Notes: generated by a model not told the origin, from the letters alone. 64,000 nucleotides of DNA from Desulfobacteraceae bacterium (GCA_011390345.1 JAABSP010000013.1:16680-80679), one strand, 5' to 3'; positions 26,599 to 37,012 are shown, counted from the first letter of the stretch. Translations and numbers: made by a program.

Positions 26599-27861
26599 TT
26601 GTTACCGATAGTGCTGATCGGATTCGGCCTCTCTCCACAGGATCTGACCTCCCAGCACCTTCAAGAGATCCACGGTGCGGATGTGCTGGTGGCCGGGAGA
26701 CGGATTCTGGCCTATTTCGATGGGTTCCAGGGGGAAAAGATACCGGTTGCCGGAGATATCGGACCCCTTATCCAAACGATTCAAGATCGTGCAGCAGACC
26801 GAACTGTTGCGGTGATCGCATCGGGGGACCCTCTCTTTTACGGCATCGGTGCCCGGCTGATTTCCGATCTGGGCCCGGAAAATATCCGGATTTATCCCAA
26901 TATCTCCTCGGTGGCCGCGGCATTTGCGCGGATCAAAATTCCCTGGCAGGATGCAGAGGTCATCAGCCTTCACGGCCGGGGTTCCGGGGAATCGAACTGC
27001 CCGTCAAAGATCCTTCTGGCCGCGATCCGGGAGCACCAAAAAGTTGCCGTTCTTACCGATTTGACTCACAATCCCGAGTGGATCGGGGAACGCCTTGCGG
27101 AAACAAAGATCCCGAACCTCTCCATGTCTGTTCTGGAAAAACTCGGAACCGAAGAAGAGAAGATGAGCTGGTACGATCCCGCGGCGGTCTCCGGCAGAAG
27201 CTTTGCCTCGCCCAATCTCGTGATTATCCTCCGAAAGGAGAACAGCGCACTCCCCGAAGAAGAGAAGCCGCTTCCCTATCTCGGCATGCCTGAGTCGGAT
27301 TTCAGCCATCAGCAGGGCCTCATAACCAAGGCCGAGGTCAGGGCCGTCTCTCTTTCAAAGCTCTGTCTCGACTCCCCTGATTATACCCTCTGGGATCTGG
27401 GCGCGGGCAGCGGTTCTGTCGCGATCGAGGCCTCCCTCTTTCTGCCCCGGGGCAGGATCTATGCGGTGGAGCGAAACCCGGAGCGGATCGAAGATATCCA
27501 AAAGAACCGAAGCCGCTTTTTCGTGCATCAACTGGAGCCGATCTGTGCCGAACTGCCAAACGGGCTCGAGGATCTTCCGGCCCCGGACCGGGTCTTTATC
27601 GGAGGCGGCGGAAAGGATCTTCCCCGGATCATCGAAATTGCGGCAAAACGATTGAAGCGGGGCGGAGTGATGGTGGCCAACACCGTGCTGATCGGCAATA
27701 TAGAGGGCGCGATCCGGGCCATGAAAGGAGAGGGGCTCCTGACGGAGACGGTGCAGATCCAGATCAGCCGAAGCAAAACCATGCCCTGGGGAGAGCGGCT
27801 CGATGCCCTCAATCCGGTATGGATCATTCAGGGAAAAAAGAGGAAAGATCATATCCAATGA
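26599..27861 (+). CDS. cbiET: CbiE-CbiT fusion, cobalt-precorrin-7 methylation and decarboxylation
   Basis: A 420-residue bifunctional enzyme. The N-terminal half is a CbiE-type tetrapyrrole methylase (VLIGFGLSPQDL, VAVIASGDPLFYGIG, IYPNISSVAAAFAR) acting at C5. The C-terminal half from about residue 245 is a CbiT-type methyltransferase/decarboxylase (LWDLGAGSGSVAIEAS, VYAVERNPER-like strand, GGGGKDLPRII) acting at C15 and C12. Separate in Salmonella, they are fused in many bacteria, as in CobL. Start TTG 26599 has AAGGAG 10 bases upstream; GTG 26611 is the alternative. The stop overlaps the cbiF start (ATGA). Confidence 0.93.
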   Translation: MLPIVLIGFGLSPQDLTSQHLQEIHGADVLVAGRRILAYFDGFQGEKIPVAGDIGPLIQTIQDRAADRTVAVIASGDPLFYGIGARLISDLGPENIRIYPNISSVAAAFARIKIPWQDAEVISLHGRGSGESNCPSKILLAAIREHQKVAVLTDLTHNPEWIGERLAETKIPNLSMSVLEKLGTEEEKMSWYDPAAVSGRSFASPNLVIILRKENSALPEEEKPLPYLGMPESDFSHQQGLITKAEVRAVSLSKLCLDSPDYTLWDLGAGSGSVAIEASLFLPRGRIYAVERNPERIEDIQKNRSRFFVHQLEPICAELPNGLEDLPAPDRVFIGGGGKDLPRIIEIAAKRLKRGGVMVANTVLIGNIEGAIRAMKGEGLLTETVQIQISRSKTMPWGERLDALNPVWIIQGKKRKDHIQ

Positions 27862-28652
27862 TAAAAGAGAATGCGAAAAATGGAGCCCTCCCGATCCTTT
27901 TTGTGGGCGCAGGCCCCGGAGATCCGGAATTGATCACGGTCAAGGGGCAAAAGGCGCTGGAAAGGGCCGATCTGGTGATCTGGGCCGGCTCCCTGGTTCC
28001 CCAAGCGGTGCTGAAATGGACGGGCCCGGAAGCCGAGACCCTGAACAGCGCATCCATGCATCTGCAGGAGATCGTCGATGCAATGGCCGCCGCGCATGAG
28101 GCGGGAAAGCGGGTGGTGCGGCTTCATACCGGAGATCCGAGCCTGTATGGCGCGATCTTCGAGCAGATGGCGGCCCTGGACGAGCGAAATGTCCCCTATT
28201 CAGTCATACCGGGGGTGACGGCCGCATTTGCAGCGGCCGCGGCCCTGAAGATGGAATATACCCTGCCGGAGATCACCCAGACCCTGATCCTCACCCGAAT
28301 GGCCGGCAGAACCCCGGTTCCCGAGGCCGAATCGCTCCGAGCCCTGGCCGCGCACCAAGCTTCAATGGCCATCTATCTGAGCATGGGCCTGATCCATGAG
28401 GTGGCAGAGATCCTGACAGAATCCTACGGCGCGGATGCCCCCTGCGCGGTGACCTACCGGGTAAGCCAGCCCGAGGAGAAGATCTTCTTCACCTCGGTCC
28501 AAGAGCTGCCGCAGAAGGCCAAAACAGAGGGAATCGACCGGTTGGCGCTGGTGATCGTGGGGCCGGCTGTGGCTCAATGCCTGGCACGCAGGAAGCCCGA
28601 ACATCTTTCCCGTCTTTATGACAAGGATTTCCGGCACGGATACCGAAAATAG
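27858..28652 (+). CDS. cbiF: Cobalt-precorrin-4 C11-methyltransferase
   Basis: A 264-residue tetrapyrrole methylase of the CbiF/CobM type. Motifs are FVGAGPGDPELITVKG at the N-terminus, HTGDPSLYGAI, and PGVTAAFAAAAAL; the C-terminal region has LVIVGPA. ATG 27858 overlaps the cbiET stop, and the frame upstream of it (13 codons) is not needed. CbiF methylates C11 of cobalt-precorrin-4, two steps before CbiD. The CbiET-CbiF pair is translationally coupled. Confidence 0.93.
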   Translation: MIKENAKNGALPILFVGAGPGDPELITVKGQKALERADLVIWAGSLVPQAVLKWTGPEAETLNSASMHLQEIVDAMAAAHEAGKRVVRLHTGDPSLYGAIFEQMAALDERNVPYSVIPGVTAAFAAAAALKMEYTLPEITQTLILTRMAGRTPVPEAESLRALAAHQASMAIYLSMGLIHEVAEILTESYGADAPCAVTYRVSQPEEKIFFTSVQELPQKAKTEGIDRLALVIVGPAVAQCLARRKPEHLSRLYDKDFRHGYRK

Positions 28653-28759
28653 TCTTCGCTGCCTATTGTCTCCCCACCATACTTGGTGTATGATAGCCAA
28701 TTTAGAGGAATGAAATCCAAAAAGAGTATTTCGCAATGAATCAGGCATACGGAGGGAGA

Positions 28760-29155
28760 ATGGAAAAGGTCAATATTACAGAAAAATTCCGGGCTTTCGA
28801 TAAGTACTGGCAGTCGAAGATGGTCTCGGAATTCAACAGCCGGCCCGTGAAGCTGGCCAAGCTGAAAGGGGAGTTTGACTGGCATCTTCACCGCACCGAA
28901 GACGAGTTCTATCTGGTGCTGAAAGGGAGCCTGCTCATTCAGCTCCGGGAGCGTGAGATCGTGCTGAACGAAGGGGATCTTTTTGTGGTTCCGGCCAATA
29001 CAGAGCACCGGATCGTGGCCAGAGACGAGACCCATATGATGATCATCGATCCGAAATCGACATCCAATTCAGACAGCCTCCCCGATCCCCAGCCGATCGA
29101 AAAAAATGATGAACTCCCCCGGCCCGGAACCAAGCCTGCGGGGACGCAGACATGA
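28760..29155 (+). CDS. Small cupin protein
   Basis: A 131-residue single-domain cupin. Metal-ligand positions are visible in [18 protein letters not shown] (two His and a Glu) and a later His in ANTEHRIVA, so a bound metal is likely. About 25 residues of Pro-rich tail follow. ATG 28760 has GGAGG just upstream; another in-frame ATG at 28736 is possible. The stop overlaps the rnhA start (ATGA), heading a chain of five overlapping genes. No substrate can be inferred. Confidence 0.85.
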   Translation: MEKVNITEKFRAFDKYWQSKMVSEFNSRPVKLAKLKGEFDWHLHRTEDEFYLVLKGSLLIQLREREIVLNEGDLFVVPANTEHRIVARDETHMMIIDPKSTSNSDSLPDPQPIEKNDELPRPGTKPAGTQT

Positions 29156-29670
29156 CAGCCTCTTCCGCAAACGGTGCTTCATCAAAGCGGAAAGAGGTAA
29201 CGATCTACACGGACGGCGGCTGCATCGGAAATCCGGGCCCCGGCGGATGGGGCGCAGTCCTTCTCTATGGCGGGCATCGAAAGGAATTGTCCGCGGGATT
29301 CCGATGCACCACCAACAACCGGATGGAGCTGATGGCCTGCATCGAGGGGCTCAACGCGTTGAAATACCCCTGCCAGGTTCAACTCTATTCCGATTCCCAG
29401 TATGTGGTCAACGGCATTGAAAAAGGGTGGGCCAGACGGTGGCGATCCATGGGCTGGATGCGGAACAAAAAGGAGGCTGCGGAGAACCCGGATCTATGGG
29501 GAGAACTGCTTAATCTATGCGCCCGGCATGAGGTGCGCTTTCAGTGGGTGCGGGGACATGCCGGTAATCCGGAGAACGAGCGGTGCGACCAGCTCGCGAC
29601 CCAGGCGGCCAAGGGAGCGGACCTTGCCCCGGATGCACATTACGAGACAGTAAAAGGTAAGGGAAGTTGA
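29152..29670 (+). CDS. rnhA: Ribonuclease HI
   Basis: A 172-residue enzyme cutting RNA in RNA-DNA hybrids. The full catalytic set is visible: Asp21 (IYTDGGC), Glu59 (NRMELMA), Asp81 (YSDSQYV), His136 (RGHAGN) and Asp146 (ERCDQLA). The [11 protein letters not shown] loop matches the handle region. The N-terminus has about 14 extra residues and the C-terminus about 15. It is coupled to the cupin gene upstream and to the thymidylate synthase gene downstream (TTGA overlap). Confidence 0.96.
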   Translation: MTASSANGASSKRKEVTIYTDGGCIGNPGPGGWGAVLLYGGHRKELSAGFRCTTNNRMELMACIEGLNALKYPCQVQLYSDSQYVVNGIEKGWARRWRSMGWMRNKKEAAENPDLWGELLNLCARHEVRFQWVRGHAGNPENERCDQLATQAAKGADLAPDAHYETVKGKGS

Positions 29671-30458
29671 AGATCCACAGCATCGTTGCCCGGGATCTGC
29701 CGGATCTATGGTTTCAGGCGGTTCATGATATTCTGGAAGAGGGCCGGCGGTTTACCATCGACCGGGGCTCCTATGCGGGCCAGACCCGGCTGGAATACGA
29801 TTATTTCACCGGCCATATCCGCCATCCCGGAACAGTTCCGCTGCTGCCCGACATCCCTCCGGCCTGCGGGATTCCCAATCCAGTGGAAAATGATTATGTT
29901 TTCGGCGGCGGGGGCTATAATCGCTCCTATGTCGAGTATCTGATGACCCCGCACAAGGCGCCGGGAGAATCCTATACTTACGGCGAACGGCTGACCCGGG
30001 TTCCGCTTGAAGGGGAGATTGGCCCCTGGTGGCAGGAGCAGAGCCGGGAGATTCTCGATCTTCGAAAGATCGACGGCAAGGTGCTCTTTGAATCGGACGG
30101 ACAGCTCTGCCTCAATCAGATAGAGTGGATCATCGAAACTTATCGGCAGTACGGCTTCCGGAACAACCAGATGGTCCTCCAGGTGGCGCGGCCTTCGGAT
30201 CTGCTGCTTTTGGACCCTCCCTGTCTGCGATCCATCGACACCCGGATTCAGGAGGATCGGCTCCATTTCTGTGTCTATTTCCGCTCCTGGGATCTCTGGG
30301 GCGGGCTGCCGGCCAATCTTGCCGGCATCCAGACCCTGAAGGAGTATATGGCCGAAGCCATTGGTGTGGCCGATGGCGAGATGATCGTGGAGAGCAAAGG
30401 GCTCCACCTGTACGGCTATGCCGAGGATCTTGCAAAATTGAGATGTCTGAAGATGTGA
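29667..30458 (+). CDS. Archaeal-type thymidylate synthase
   Basis: A 263-residue protein starting at TTG 29667, overlapping the rnhA stop. The C-terminal 110 residues align by eye with ThyA: catalytic Cys in DPPCLRSI (compare PPCH), then [18 protein letters not shown], where the Asn that favours dUMP is kept, and SKGLHLYGY (compare HLY). The N-terminal half is unlike bacterial ThyA and fits the shorter methanogen-type enzymes. It would methylate dUMP to dTMP. A dCMP-modifying activity is less likely given the conserved Asn. Confidence 0.75.
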   Translation: MKIHSIVARDLPDLWFQAVHDILEEGRRFTIDRGSYAGQTRLEYDYFTGHIRHPGTVPLLPDIPPACGIPNPVENDYVFGGGGYNRSYVEYLMTPHKAPGESYTYGERLTRVPLEGEIGPWWQEQSREILDLRKIDGKVLFESDGQLCLNQIEWIIETYRQYGFRNNQMVLQVARPSDLLLLDPPCLRSIDTRIQEDRLHFCVYFRSWDLWGGLPANLAGIQTLKEYMAEAIGVADGEMIVESKGLHLYGYAEDLAKLRCLKM

Positions 30459-30904
30459 AAGGGTTTTTTTTGAGGAATATCATATCCATGTATTCTGCAG
30501 CAAATATCATCGGAGTTCTGATCGCGGCCGTTGCGGTGGTGATCCTCGTCATGTTGTTATCCGTATCTGTCAGTATGGGATTTGCCTATCTTCTGACACT
30601 GTTTCTGCCGCTGACCCTCTTTCAGGCCGGCATCATAACGATCCTCTCCACAGTCGGTGCCGGACTCGTGCTGACGCTGATGGTACTTTCCAGCCGGGTG
30701 CTTCAGTTCATCAATCAGCAGGCGGAATTTTTCGAAAATGATGATGAGGATTATCCCGAGGATTATGATGATGAAGAGGATGATCAGTGGGAGATGGCCG
30801 ACCCCCGGTTCCGGGTCATCCGATCATCAGGTCCTGAAGATGATGGTGAAGTACTCTGTCCCTGCGGCAGCGGAAAGAAGTTTAAAAATTGCTGCGGAAA
30901 ATGA
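30443..30904 (+). CDS. Two-helix membrane protein with a C-terminal SEC-C zinc motif
   Basis: A 153-residue protein. Two hydrophobic segments (about residues 20-48 and 55-78) are followed by an acidic stretch (NDDEDYPEDYDDEEDD) and a C-terminal SEC-C motif (CPCGSGKKFKNCCGK), the zinc finger known from SecA. The start at ATG 30443 overlaps the thymidylate synthase by 16 bases; ATG 30488 with GAGGA upstream is an alternative that keeps both helices. The stop overlaps the following ATPase start. Function unknown; the Cys4 motif very likely binds zinc. Confidence 0.65.
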   Translation: MSEDVKGFFLRNIISMYSAANIIGVLIAAVAVVILVMLLSVSVSMGFAYLLTLFLPLTLFQAGIITILSTVGAGLVLTLMVLSSRVLQFINQQAEFFENDDEDYPEDYDDEEDDQWEMADPRFRVIRSSGPEDDGEVLCPCGSGKKFKNCCGK

Positions 30905-31665
30905 CCATCCCCGCCCCTGTCATCGAGATTGAAGATCTCTTCTTCTCCTTCAACGGCGGCCCGGTGCTGGAGAAGATCGATCTCACCATTCGGGAGCGGG
31001 ATTTCACCGCGCTCATCGGCCCCAACGGCGGCGGAAAAACCACCCTTTTAAAGCTGATGCTGGGGCTTTTGAAGCCGGATCGGGGAAATGTCCGGATCTT
31101 CGGCAAATCCCCCCGCCAGGTGGCCCGGCGCCTCGGATATGTGCCCCAGGAGGTCGGAGTCAACCGGACATTTCCCATTACGGTGCGGGATGTGGTGCGG
31201 ATGGGCCGGCTCCGCTCCTTCCGTGGCTGGGCATTCGGCTCGAAAAAGGATCGGATGGCGGTGCAGAAGGCTTTGGAGCAGGTGGACATGTGGGAATTCC
31301 GGGGCCGGCACATCGGCGAACTCTCCGGGGGCCAGCGCCAGCGGGTCTTCATCGCAAGAGCCCTGGCCACCCATCCCGAGATCCTCTTCCTGGACGAACC
31401 GACCGCGAGCATCGACACCAAGCACCAGACCGAGTTCTACGATATCTTAAAGGAGCTGAATCGGACCGTGACGGTGGTGATCGTCTGTCACGATCTGATG
31501 GTCATATCGAGCTATGTCAAGTCTGTGGCCTGCGTCAACAGGTTTATCCACTACCATGATTCGGCCGAGGTGACCGACGACATGATCGACATGTATCACT
31601 GCCCCGTGGAACTGCTTGCCCACGGCCTGCCGCATCGGGTGCTGAAGCACCATTCAGAGGAGTAG
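30901..31665 (+). CDS. ZnuC-like metal ABC transporter ATPase without its partners
   Basis: A 254-residue ATPase with Walker A (GPNGGGKTTLLK), signature LSGGQRQR, Walker B (ILFLDEPTAS) and switch His (VCHDL). It belongs to the zinc/manganese (ZnuC/MntB) group, and the C-terminus has HYHDSAEVTDDM and CPVELLAHGLPHRVLKHH, rich in His. ATG 30901 overlaps the SEC-C protein stop. Neither a ZnuA-type binding protein nor a ZnuB-type permease is encoded nearby; the next gene is on the other strand. It must pair with a permease elsewhere or be left from a deletion. Confidence 0.88.
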   Translation: MTIPAPVIEIEDLFFSFNGGPVLEKIDLTIRERDFTALIGPNGGGKTTLLKLMLGLLKPDRGNVRIFGKSPRQVARRLGYVPQEVGVNRTFPITVRDVVRMGRLRSFRGWAFGSKKDRMAVQKALEQVDMWEFRGRHIGELSGGQRQRVFIARALATHPEILFLDEPTASIDTKHQTEFYDILKELNRTVTVVIVCHDLMVISSYVKSVACVNRFIHYHDSAEVTDDMIDMYHCPVELLAHGLPHRVLKHHSEE

Positions 31666-31729
31666 GCTACAGATCCCAGAACCAGGGGCCTGCGGCCTTT
31701 CCCTTTTCCCCACGGCCAATCCTTTGAAA

Positions 31730-32146
31730 TCATTTCTCCGAAGATTGTGCCCACCATAAATTGTTTTCCTCCACCGGATCGAAAAAGCAGAACCCGCGGC
31801 CCTCAACCCAGATCTTCGGGGCAAGATGGATCTCATCCCGGCCGCACCGGGCCAGGCGATCCGCGGCCATCATCCAGCCGGTAATCGGGCCGTGCTTTGC
31901 AATCGCCTGCCGGGCATATTCCGAGCAGGAGGGGTACATGGGGCATGAACCCCTGCGGACCGCGGAGAGATGATCTAATCCGTCCCGATAGAAGGCGATC
32001 ATCGGAGAGACGGTCTCCTGCTGTTTCTCTTTTCCCTGCCCGTTGCGGTTTTTCATGCTGCCATCCGTATGGGCGCAGGCGGAAAGGGCAATTGTCATTA
32101 GAAGAAAAATCGAATATCGAATTATTTTTTTCCGGTTTATCGGCAT
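31730..32146 (-). CDS. YidD-type protein in lipoprotein form
   Basis: A 138-residue protein. Residues about 45-130 match YidD, the membrane-insertion efficiency factor: MIAFYRDGL, SCPMYPSCSEYARQAIAKHG and RLARCGRDE, with the three conserved Cys. Ordinary YidD has about 70-85 residues and an amphipathic N-terminus. Here it is preceded by a signal peptide with lipobox (IALSAC at Cys24) and a polar spacer, which would put the domain outside the cytoplasm. AAGGA precedes the ATG. It is not next to rnpA or yidC, so it is probably a specialised paralogue. Confidence 0.75.
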   Translation of the reverse strand: MPINRKKIIRYSIFLLMTIALSACAHTDGSMKNRNGQGKEKQQETVSPMIAFYRDGLDHLSAVRRGSCPMYPSCSEYARQAIAKHGPITGWMMAADRLARCGRDEIHLAPKIWVEGRGFCFFDPVEENNLWWAQSSEK

Positions 32147-32293
32147 TGTAAATATTTCCTTGTTTTATGAAAAACCTCAAAGCATGTATCGGCGAGCCCT
32201 TCTTATAGCCGCAATCCTTTGTTCCTGTCAATGATATCTTGACACCGCTGCTCAAGGTGGTATGAAATCGATGAACGGAGGATGCAACAGGCC

Positions 32294-32761
32294 ATGAATG
32301 AAATCGAGCTGATGCAGATCGCCCTGACGCTGGCCCGGGATGCGGAGAAGGCCGGAGAGGTTCCGGTGGGTGCGGTGCTCTCGGCCGGGGACGGAGAGAT
32401 TATAGCGGCAGAACATAACCGGACCATCGGAAACTGTGATCCTTCTGCCCATGCGGAGATGCTCGCGATCCGTGAGGCCGCGGAGAAGATCGGCAATTAC
32501 CGGCTTGTCGATACGACCCTCTGCGTGACGGTGGAGCCCTGTGTCATGTGCATGGGCGCGGTCATCCATGCCCGGATCGGGCGGCTGATTTTCGGGACCA
32601 ATGACGCCAAATGGGGCGGGGCCGGTTCCCTGTATAATCTTGCAGACGATCCCCGATTAAACCATCATCCGGAGGTGATTCCCGGAGTTTTGGCCGATGA
32701 ATGTCGTGATTTAATGCGGGATTTTTTCCGGAAAAGGCGAAAATCATTGCAAACGGCCTGA
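32294..32761 (+). CDS. tadA: tRNA-specific adenosine deaminase
   Basis: A 155-residue zinc deaminase that makes inosine at the wobble position of tRNA-Arg(ACG). Zinc and catalytic residues are clear: His53-Ala-Glu55 (SAHAEMLAI) and Cys83-x2-Cys86 (EPCVMCMGA). FGTNDAKWGGAGSLYNL is typical of TadA. ATG 32282 sits immediately after GGAGG with no spacer, so ATG 32294 (12 bases away) is chosen, though not with certainty. Single gene, divergent from the YidD gene. Confidence 0.93.
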   Translation: MNEIELMQIALTLARDAEKAGEVPVGAVLSAGDGEIIAAEHNRTIGNCDPSAHAEMLAIREAAEKIGNYRLVDTTLCVTVEPCVMCMGAVIHARIGRLIFGTNDAKWGGAGSLYNLADDPRLNHHPEVIPGVLADECRDLMRDFFRKRRKSLQTA

Positions 32762-32865
32762 TGATGGCGTAGAAAAAAGGGTTGGATGTTGTAAACGAAT
32801 ATCAATATGCATCGAAAATGAAAAAACAAAGCACTTTGAACCACAATCTTTTGATGACTTAACCC

Positions 32866-34938
32866 ATGCGGCCGGATCTCGCTGAAAATTGGGGTGATGC
32901 CCATAAAAAAATGATGCATGACGTCGTGGCATCGGAAACTCTCGATGAAGATTTCGGTGTTTTAGAAGCGGATTTGCCGTTTATAGACGATCTGCCCATT
33001 GATGATCGTTTTGATATCGTTTTGGCCGAATATCTGGCAAAGGTCGAATCTTACAACAAGCATCTGTATCGGCCCAATACCTATCTCCATAAATGGTGGG
33101 CCCGCCGTTGCGGCACGACTTTCCGGGCAATTCTGAAGCATCTGGTCTGCAATCCTGCAAAACAGAATTATTACACAGCCGGCGGACTCGAAGGGCAGAT
33201 CATCCTGGACCCGATGATGGGGGGCGGAACTACCCTTCATGAGGCGATACGGCTGGGAGCAAATGTGGTCGGAGCCGATATCGACCCGATTCCCATCCTG
33301 CAGGTCCGCTCAACCTTGACGGAAGTTCCCCTGAAAGATCTGATCCATCAGTTCAATCATTTCTATGAATCGCTCTGTTCAAAACTGGGATATTTCTATC
33401 GGGTTGCCTGCCCCGTCTGTGGGGAGGATCATGAACTGAGATTCGTCTTATATGGCCTGCGTCTCAAATGTCTCAACGGACATGAATCCATTGTTGTGGA
33501 CAGCTATATATTGCGGCAGAACAGCGACGGTTCCGAGATCCATGTCTGCCCCGAAACCTATAATATTCTGCAGGATAGAGAGATTCACAGTTCCGCATCC
33601 ATCCATCCCTCTTTGCCGCTGCTGGAAAAAAAGAACAAGAGGTGCTTCTGCGGAGAAAAATTCGAAAACAGCATCTCCGACCCCTACTATAAACGCTATG
33701 TTCCGATTGCCATTGCCGGAGAATGCAGCGAACATGGCGTTTTTTTCAATTCCCCGGGAAAAGCGGATATAGATCGGATCTCTTCTGCGGATGCAAAAAG
33801 AGGCACATTGAAATTTGATCCGGATCATTTTAAAATTCATCCGGGGCCAAAATCCTCGGATCTCGTGAAGCGAGGCATTTTATCGTACCTCGATCTTTAT
33901 TCGAGCCGACAGTTGCTTTTTTTCAACAGCGCCATAAATGAACTGCAGAAGCTGGATGATTCCATACGCCTCAAGTTTTCCCTGCTGCTCTCCACTTCCA
34001 CGGAATTCAATTCCATGCTTTGCGGATACAAAGGCGCCGGCAAAAACAGACCCGGAGCCATCCGGCATACCTTTGCCCATCACGCCTATTCATTCCCCTA
34101 TACAGCACTGGAAAACAATCCGCTATACAGCCGCAAATCCTCCGGAACCCTGCAGAATCTGTTTCATAACAGGCTGATTCGGGGATACCGCTGGGCAATG
34201 AAGCCGTTGGAGCGCAAGGTCTTGGATGGAAAACCCTTTAAAGTTCATATTCATGGTGAGAGGGATTCGGGAACAGAATATTTCTCGATGGATGATTTAA
34301 AGGAGGGGACACGCCGCTTTCTGCTGCTGCAGGGCTCTTCCGGCAAACTCCCCTTGCCCGACGGCTGTATTGATCATGTGGTCACGGACCCGCCCTATTT
34401 CGACAGTGTGCAGTACAGCGATTTAGCCGCTTACTTTCGGGTTTGGCTGCGGCAGATGCTGCCGGATGAAGTCCTTTGGGATTATTCGACGGCCGATTCC
34501 GCGGTCGATCCGCATTCAAATGGCAGCGATCAATATGAGATGGTACTGAGCCGGATCTTTTCAGAGTGCCATCGGGTTTTAAAAGAGGAAAAGGGAAGGA
34601 TGATCTTCACCTTTCATCACTGGAATCCGAAAGGGTGGGCCGCTCTCACCATAGCCTTGAAAAGGGCCGGCTTCGTACTGATGAACCGCTACGTTATTCA
34701 TTCGGAGAATCTGACATCGGTGCATATTTCCAATCAGAAAGCCCTGGTGCATGATGTGGTTCTGGTCTTTGCAAAGAAAGGCAGCGGCTTCTGCCCCGAC
34801 TGGGAAAAAGCGGACCGGATCTCAAAGGAGGAGAGTTTCGCCTTCTGCGAACAGTGCGGAACCTTGCTGGGCTGTCTGTTGAATGAAAATGATGAAGATC
34901 AGAAGATCCATCGCATCTGGTCCGAAAGCATCTTGTAA
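32866..34938 (+). CDS. Solitary DNA methylase with zinc-ribbon insertions
   Basis: A 690-residue protein. Near the N-terminus is YLHKWWARRCGTTFRAIL, common in the large adenine-specific methylase group. The SAM motif follows near residue 114 (DPMMGGGTTLHEA, VVGADIDPIP) and the catalytic DPPY lies near residue 507 (TDPPYFDSVQ). Between them are Cys pairs (CPVCGEDH, CLNGHE, CFCGEK) that could hold zinc. Motif I precedes DPPY, so it is of the alpha/gamma order. No restriction enzyme or specificity gene is adjacent. The start has no clear ribosome site; ATG 32911 or 32914 is possible. The gene looks more AT-rich than its neighbours, suggesting acquisition. Confidence 0.75.
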   Translation: MRPDLAENWGDAHKKMMHDVVASETLDEDFGVLEADLPFIDDLPIDDRFDIVLAEYLAKVESYNKHLYRPNTYLHKWWARRCGTTFRAILKHLVCNPAKQNYYTAGGLEGQIILDPMMGGGTTLHEAIRLGANVVGADIDPIPILQVRSTLTEVPLKDLIHQFNHFYESLCSKLGYFYRVACPVCGEDHELRFVLYGLRLKCLNGHESIVVDSYILRQNSDGSEIHVCPETYNILQDREIHSSASIHPSLPLLEKKNKRCFCGEKFENSISDPYYKRYVPIAIAGECSEHGVFFNSPGKADIDRISSADAKRGTLKFDPDHFKIHPGPKSSDLVKRGILSYLDLYSSRQLLFFNSAINELQKLDDSIRLKFSLLLSTSTEFNSMLCGYKGAGKNRPGAIRHTFAHHAYSFPYTALENNPLYSRKSSGTLQNLFHNRLIRGYRWAMKPLERKVLDGKPFKVHIHGERDSGTEYFSMDDLKEGTRRFLLLQGSSGKLPLPDGCIDHVVTDPPYFDSVQYSDLAAYFRVWLRQMLPDEVLWDYSTADSAVDPHSNGSDQYEMVLSRIFSECHRVLKEEKGRMIFTFHHWNPKGWAALTIALKRAGFVLMNRYVIHSENLTSVHISNQKALVHDVVLVFAKKGSGFCPDWEKADRISKEESFAFCEQCGTLLGCLLNENDEDQKIHRIWSESIL

Positions 34939-34984
34939 AAGATCGTTTCCGTGGCTTTGATGATCCAATATCCATATCCGGTGA

Positions 34985-36313
<1,329 letters not shown>

Positions 36314-36333
36314 ACGGGTGGAAATCGAAGGAG

Positions 36334-36414
36334 ATGAAGAATGAAGAAGAATTGATCAAAAGGATCGAAGATGTAAAAAAGGAAGCCGAAGAAATCCGAT
36401 CAATTGAAGGGTGA
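36334..36414 (+). pseudogene. Short conserved coiled-coil fragment (repeat R1, copy a)
   Basis: ATG 36334 opens 26 codons beginning MKNEEELIKRIEDVKKEAEE and ending IRSIEG-stop. The sense matters because copy b (39475-39549) preserves nearly the same codons with three substitutions. There a 14-base tandem duplication upstream breaks the frame from its start. The AAGGAG directly abuts the ATG, a poor distance. It is probably the truncated start of a lost helical protein, kept as a duplicated footprint. Confidence 0.4.
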
Positions 36415-36416
36415 GA
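36345..36416 (+). repeat. Direct repeat R1, copy a
   Basis: Shares almost every base with 39475-39549, from AGAAGAATTGATCAAAAGGA to TCAATTGAAGGGTGAGAT. Copy a follows purA directly and abuts repeat R2a. Inside it ATTGATC and GATCAAT form an inverted pair. Confidence 0.85.
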
Positions 36417-36883
36417 TGCGGCAGACTCTCCCCCCGATCCATGATGTTTTCAAGCTCTTCTGACGTAACTCCGGAAAGATCGGGCTGGGCTTCCGCGGTC
36501 AATTCATCATTGAGGGAGAGGGTCTCCTCACCCGCAGGCGCTGGGGAGGAGGTTTCCGATTCTTCTCCGGATTCAGAAGGGCTTCCCTCGGCAATGGCCT
36601 CGGCCGATGCCGGCTCCTTTTCCGGTATCGATTCCGGTTCCGCTTCCCCTTCCCCTTCAATGGATGAGGGGCCGGTTGTCAAGGGTTCGGTCTCGGATGG
36701 GTTCGATTCCGTGCCTTCTGCCGGAATGCCGGTTCCCGAATATCGGCTCTCCACAATCTGAACCGTTGTGTGGAAAAAATAGGTGGATGCGGCCGTCATC
36801 ACCACAACCAGTATGATGCCGGCCGATAAAAAGGCCAATATGGCAAAGAAGAGATCTTTGAAAATTGAAAATCGGCTCCTCAC
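36356..36883 (-). pseudogene. Truncated duplicate of the LysM membrane protein gene
   Basis: The first about 150 codons are nearly identical to the intact gene at 40185-40865: a membrane anchor (FFAILAFLSAGIILVVV), a Ser/Glu/Pro-rich region, then SEELENIMDRGESLP. At 36418 the homology stops and the frame runs into the antisense strand of repeat R1 (HLTLQLIGFLRLP), so the whole LysM domain is lost. The breakpoint lies at a GCGGC that also occurs at both ends of the missing piece in the intact locus, consistent with deletion between short direct repeats. Confidence 0.85.
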
Positions 36884-36985
36884 AGGCTTTTCCTTTCCGA
36901 ACCCTTATGGTGCAGTTGCTGCTGCATTCCAATCCGTTAAAACAGCGCTATTTCCTGGGCCATGCTGATATACGTCTGAACGGTA
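36418..36985 (-). repeat. Direct repeat R2, copy a (LysM gene 5' half plus end of Fe-S gene)
   Basis: Near-identical to 40406-40967, with one 6-base indel in the Ser/Glu/Pro region. At its right end it still contains the last codons of the Fe-S gene (TVQTYISMAQE...LF-stop). This shows that the copy at 40.4-41 kb is the original context and this one the duplicate. Confidence 0.9.
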
Positions 36986-37012
36986 ACGGTAATATGACCC
37001 AACAACAGCAGC

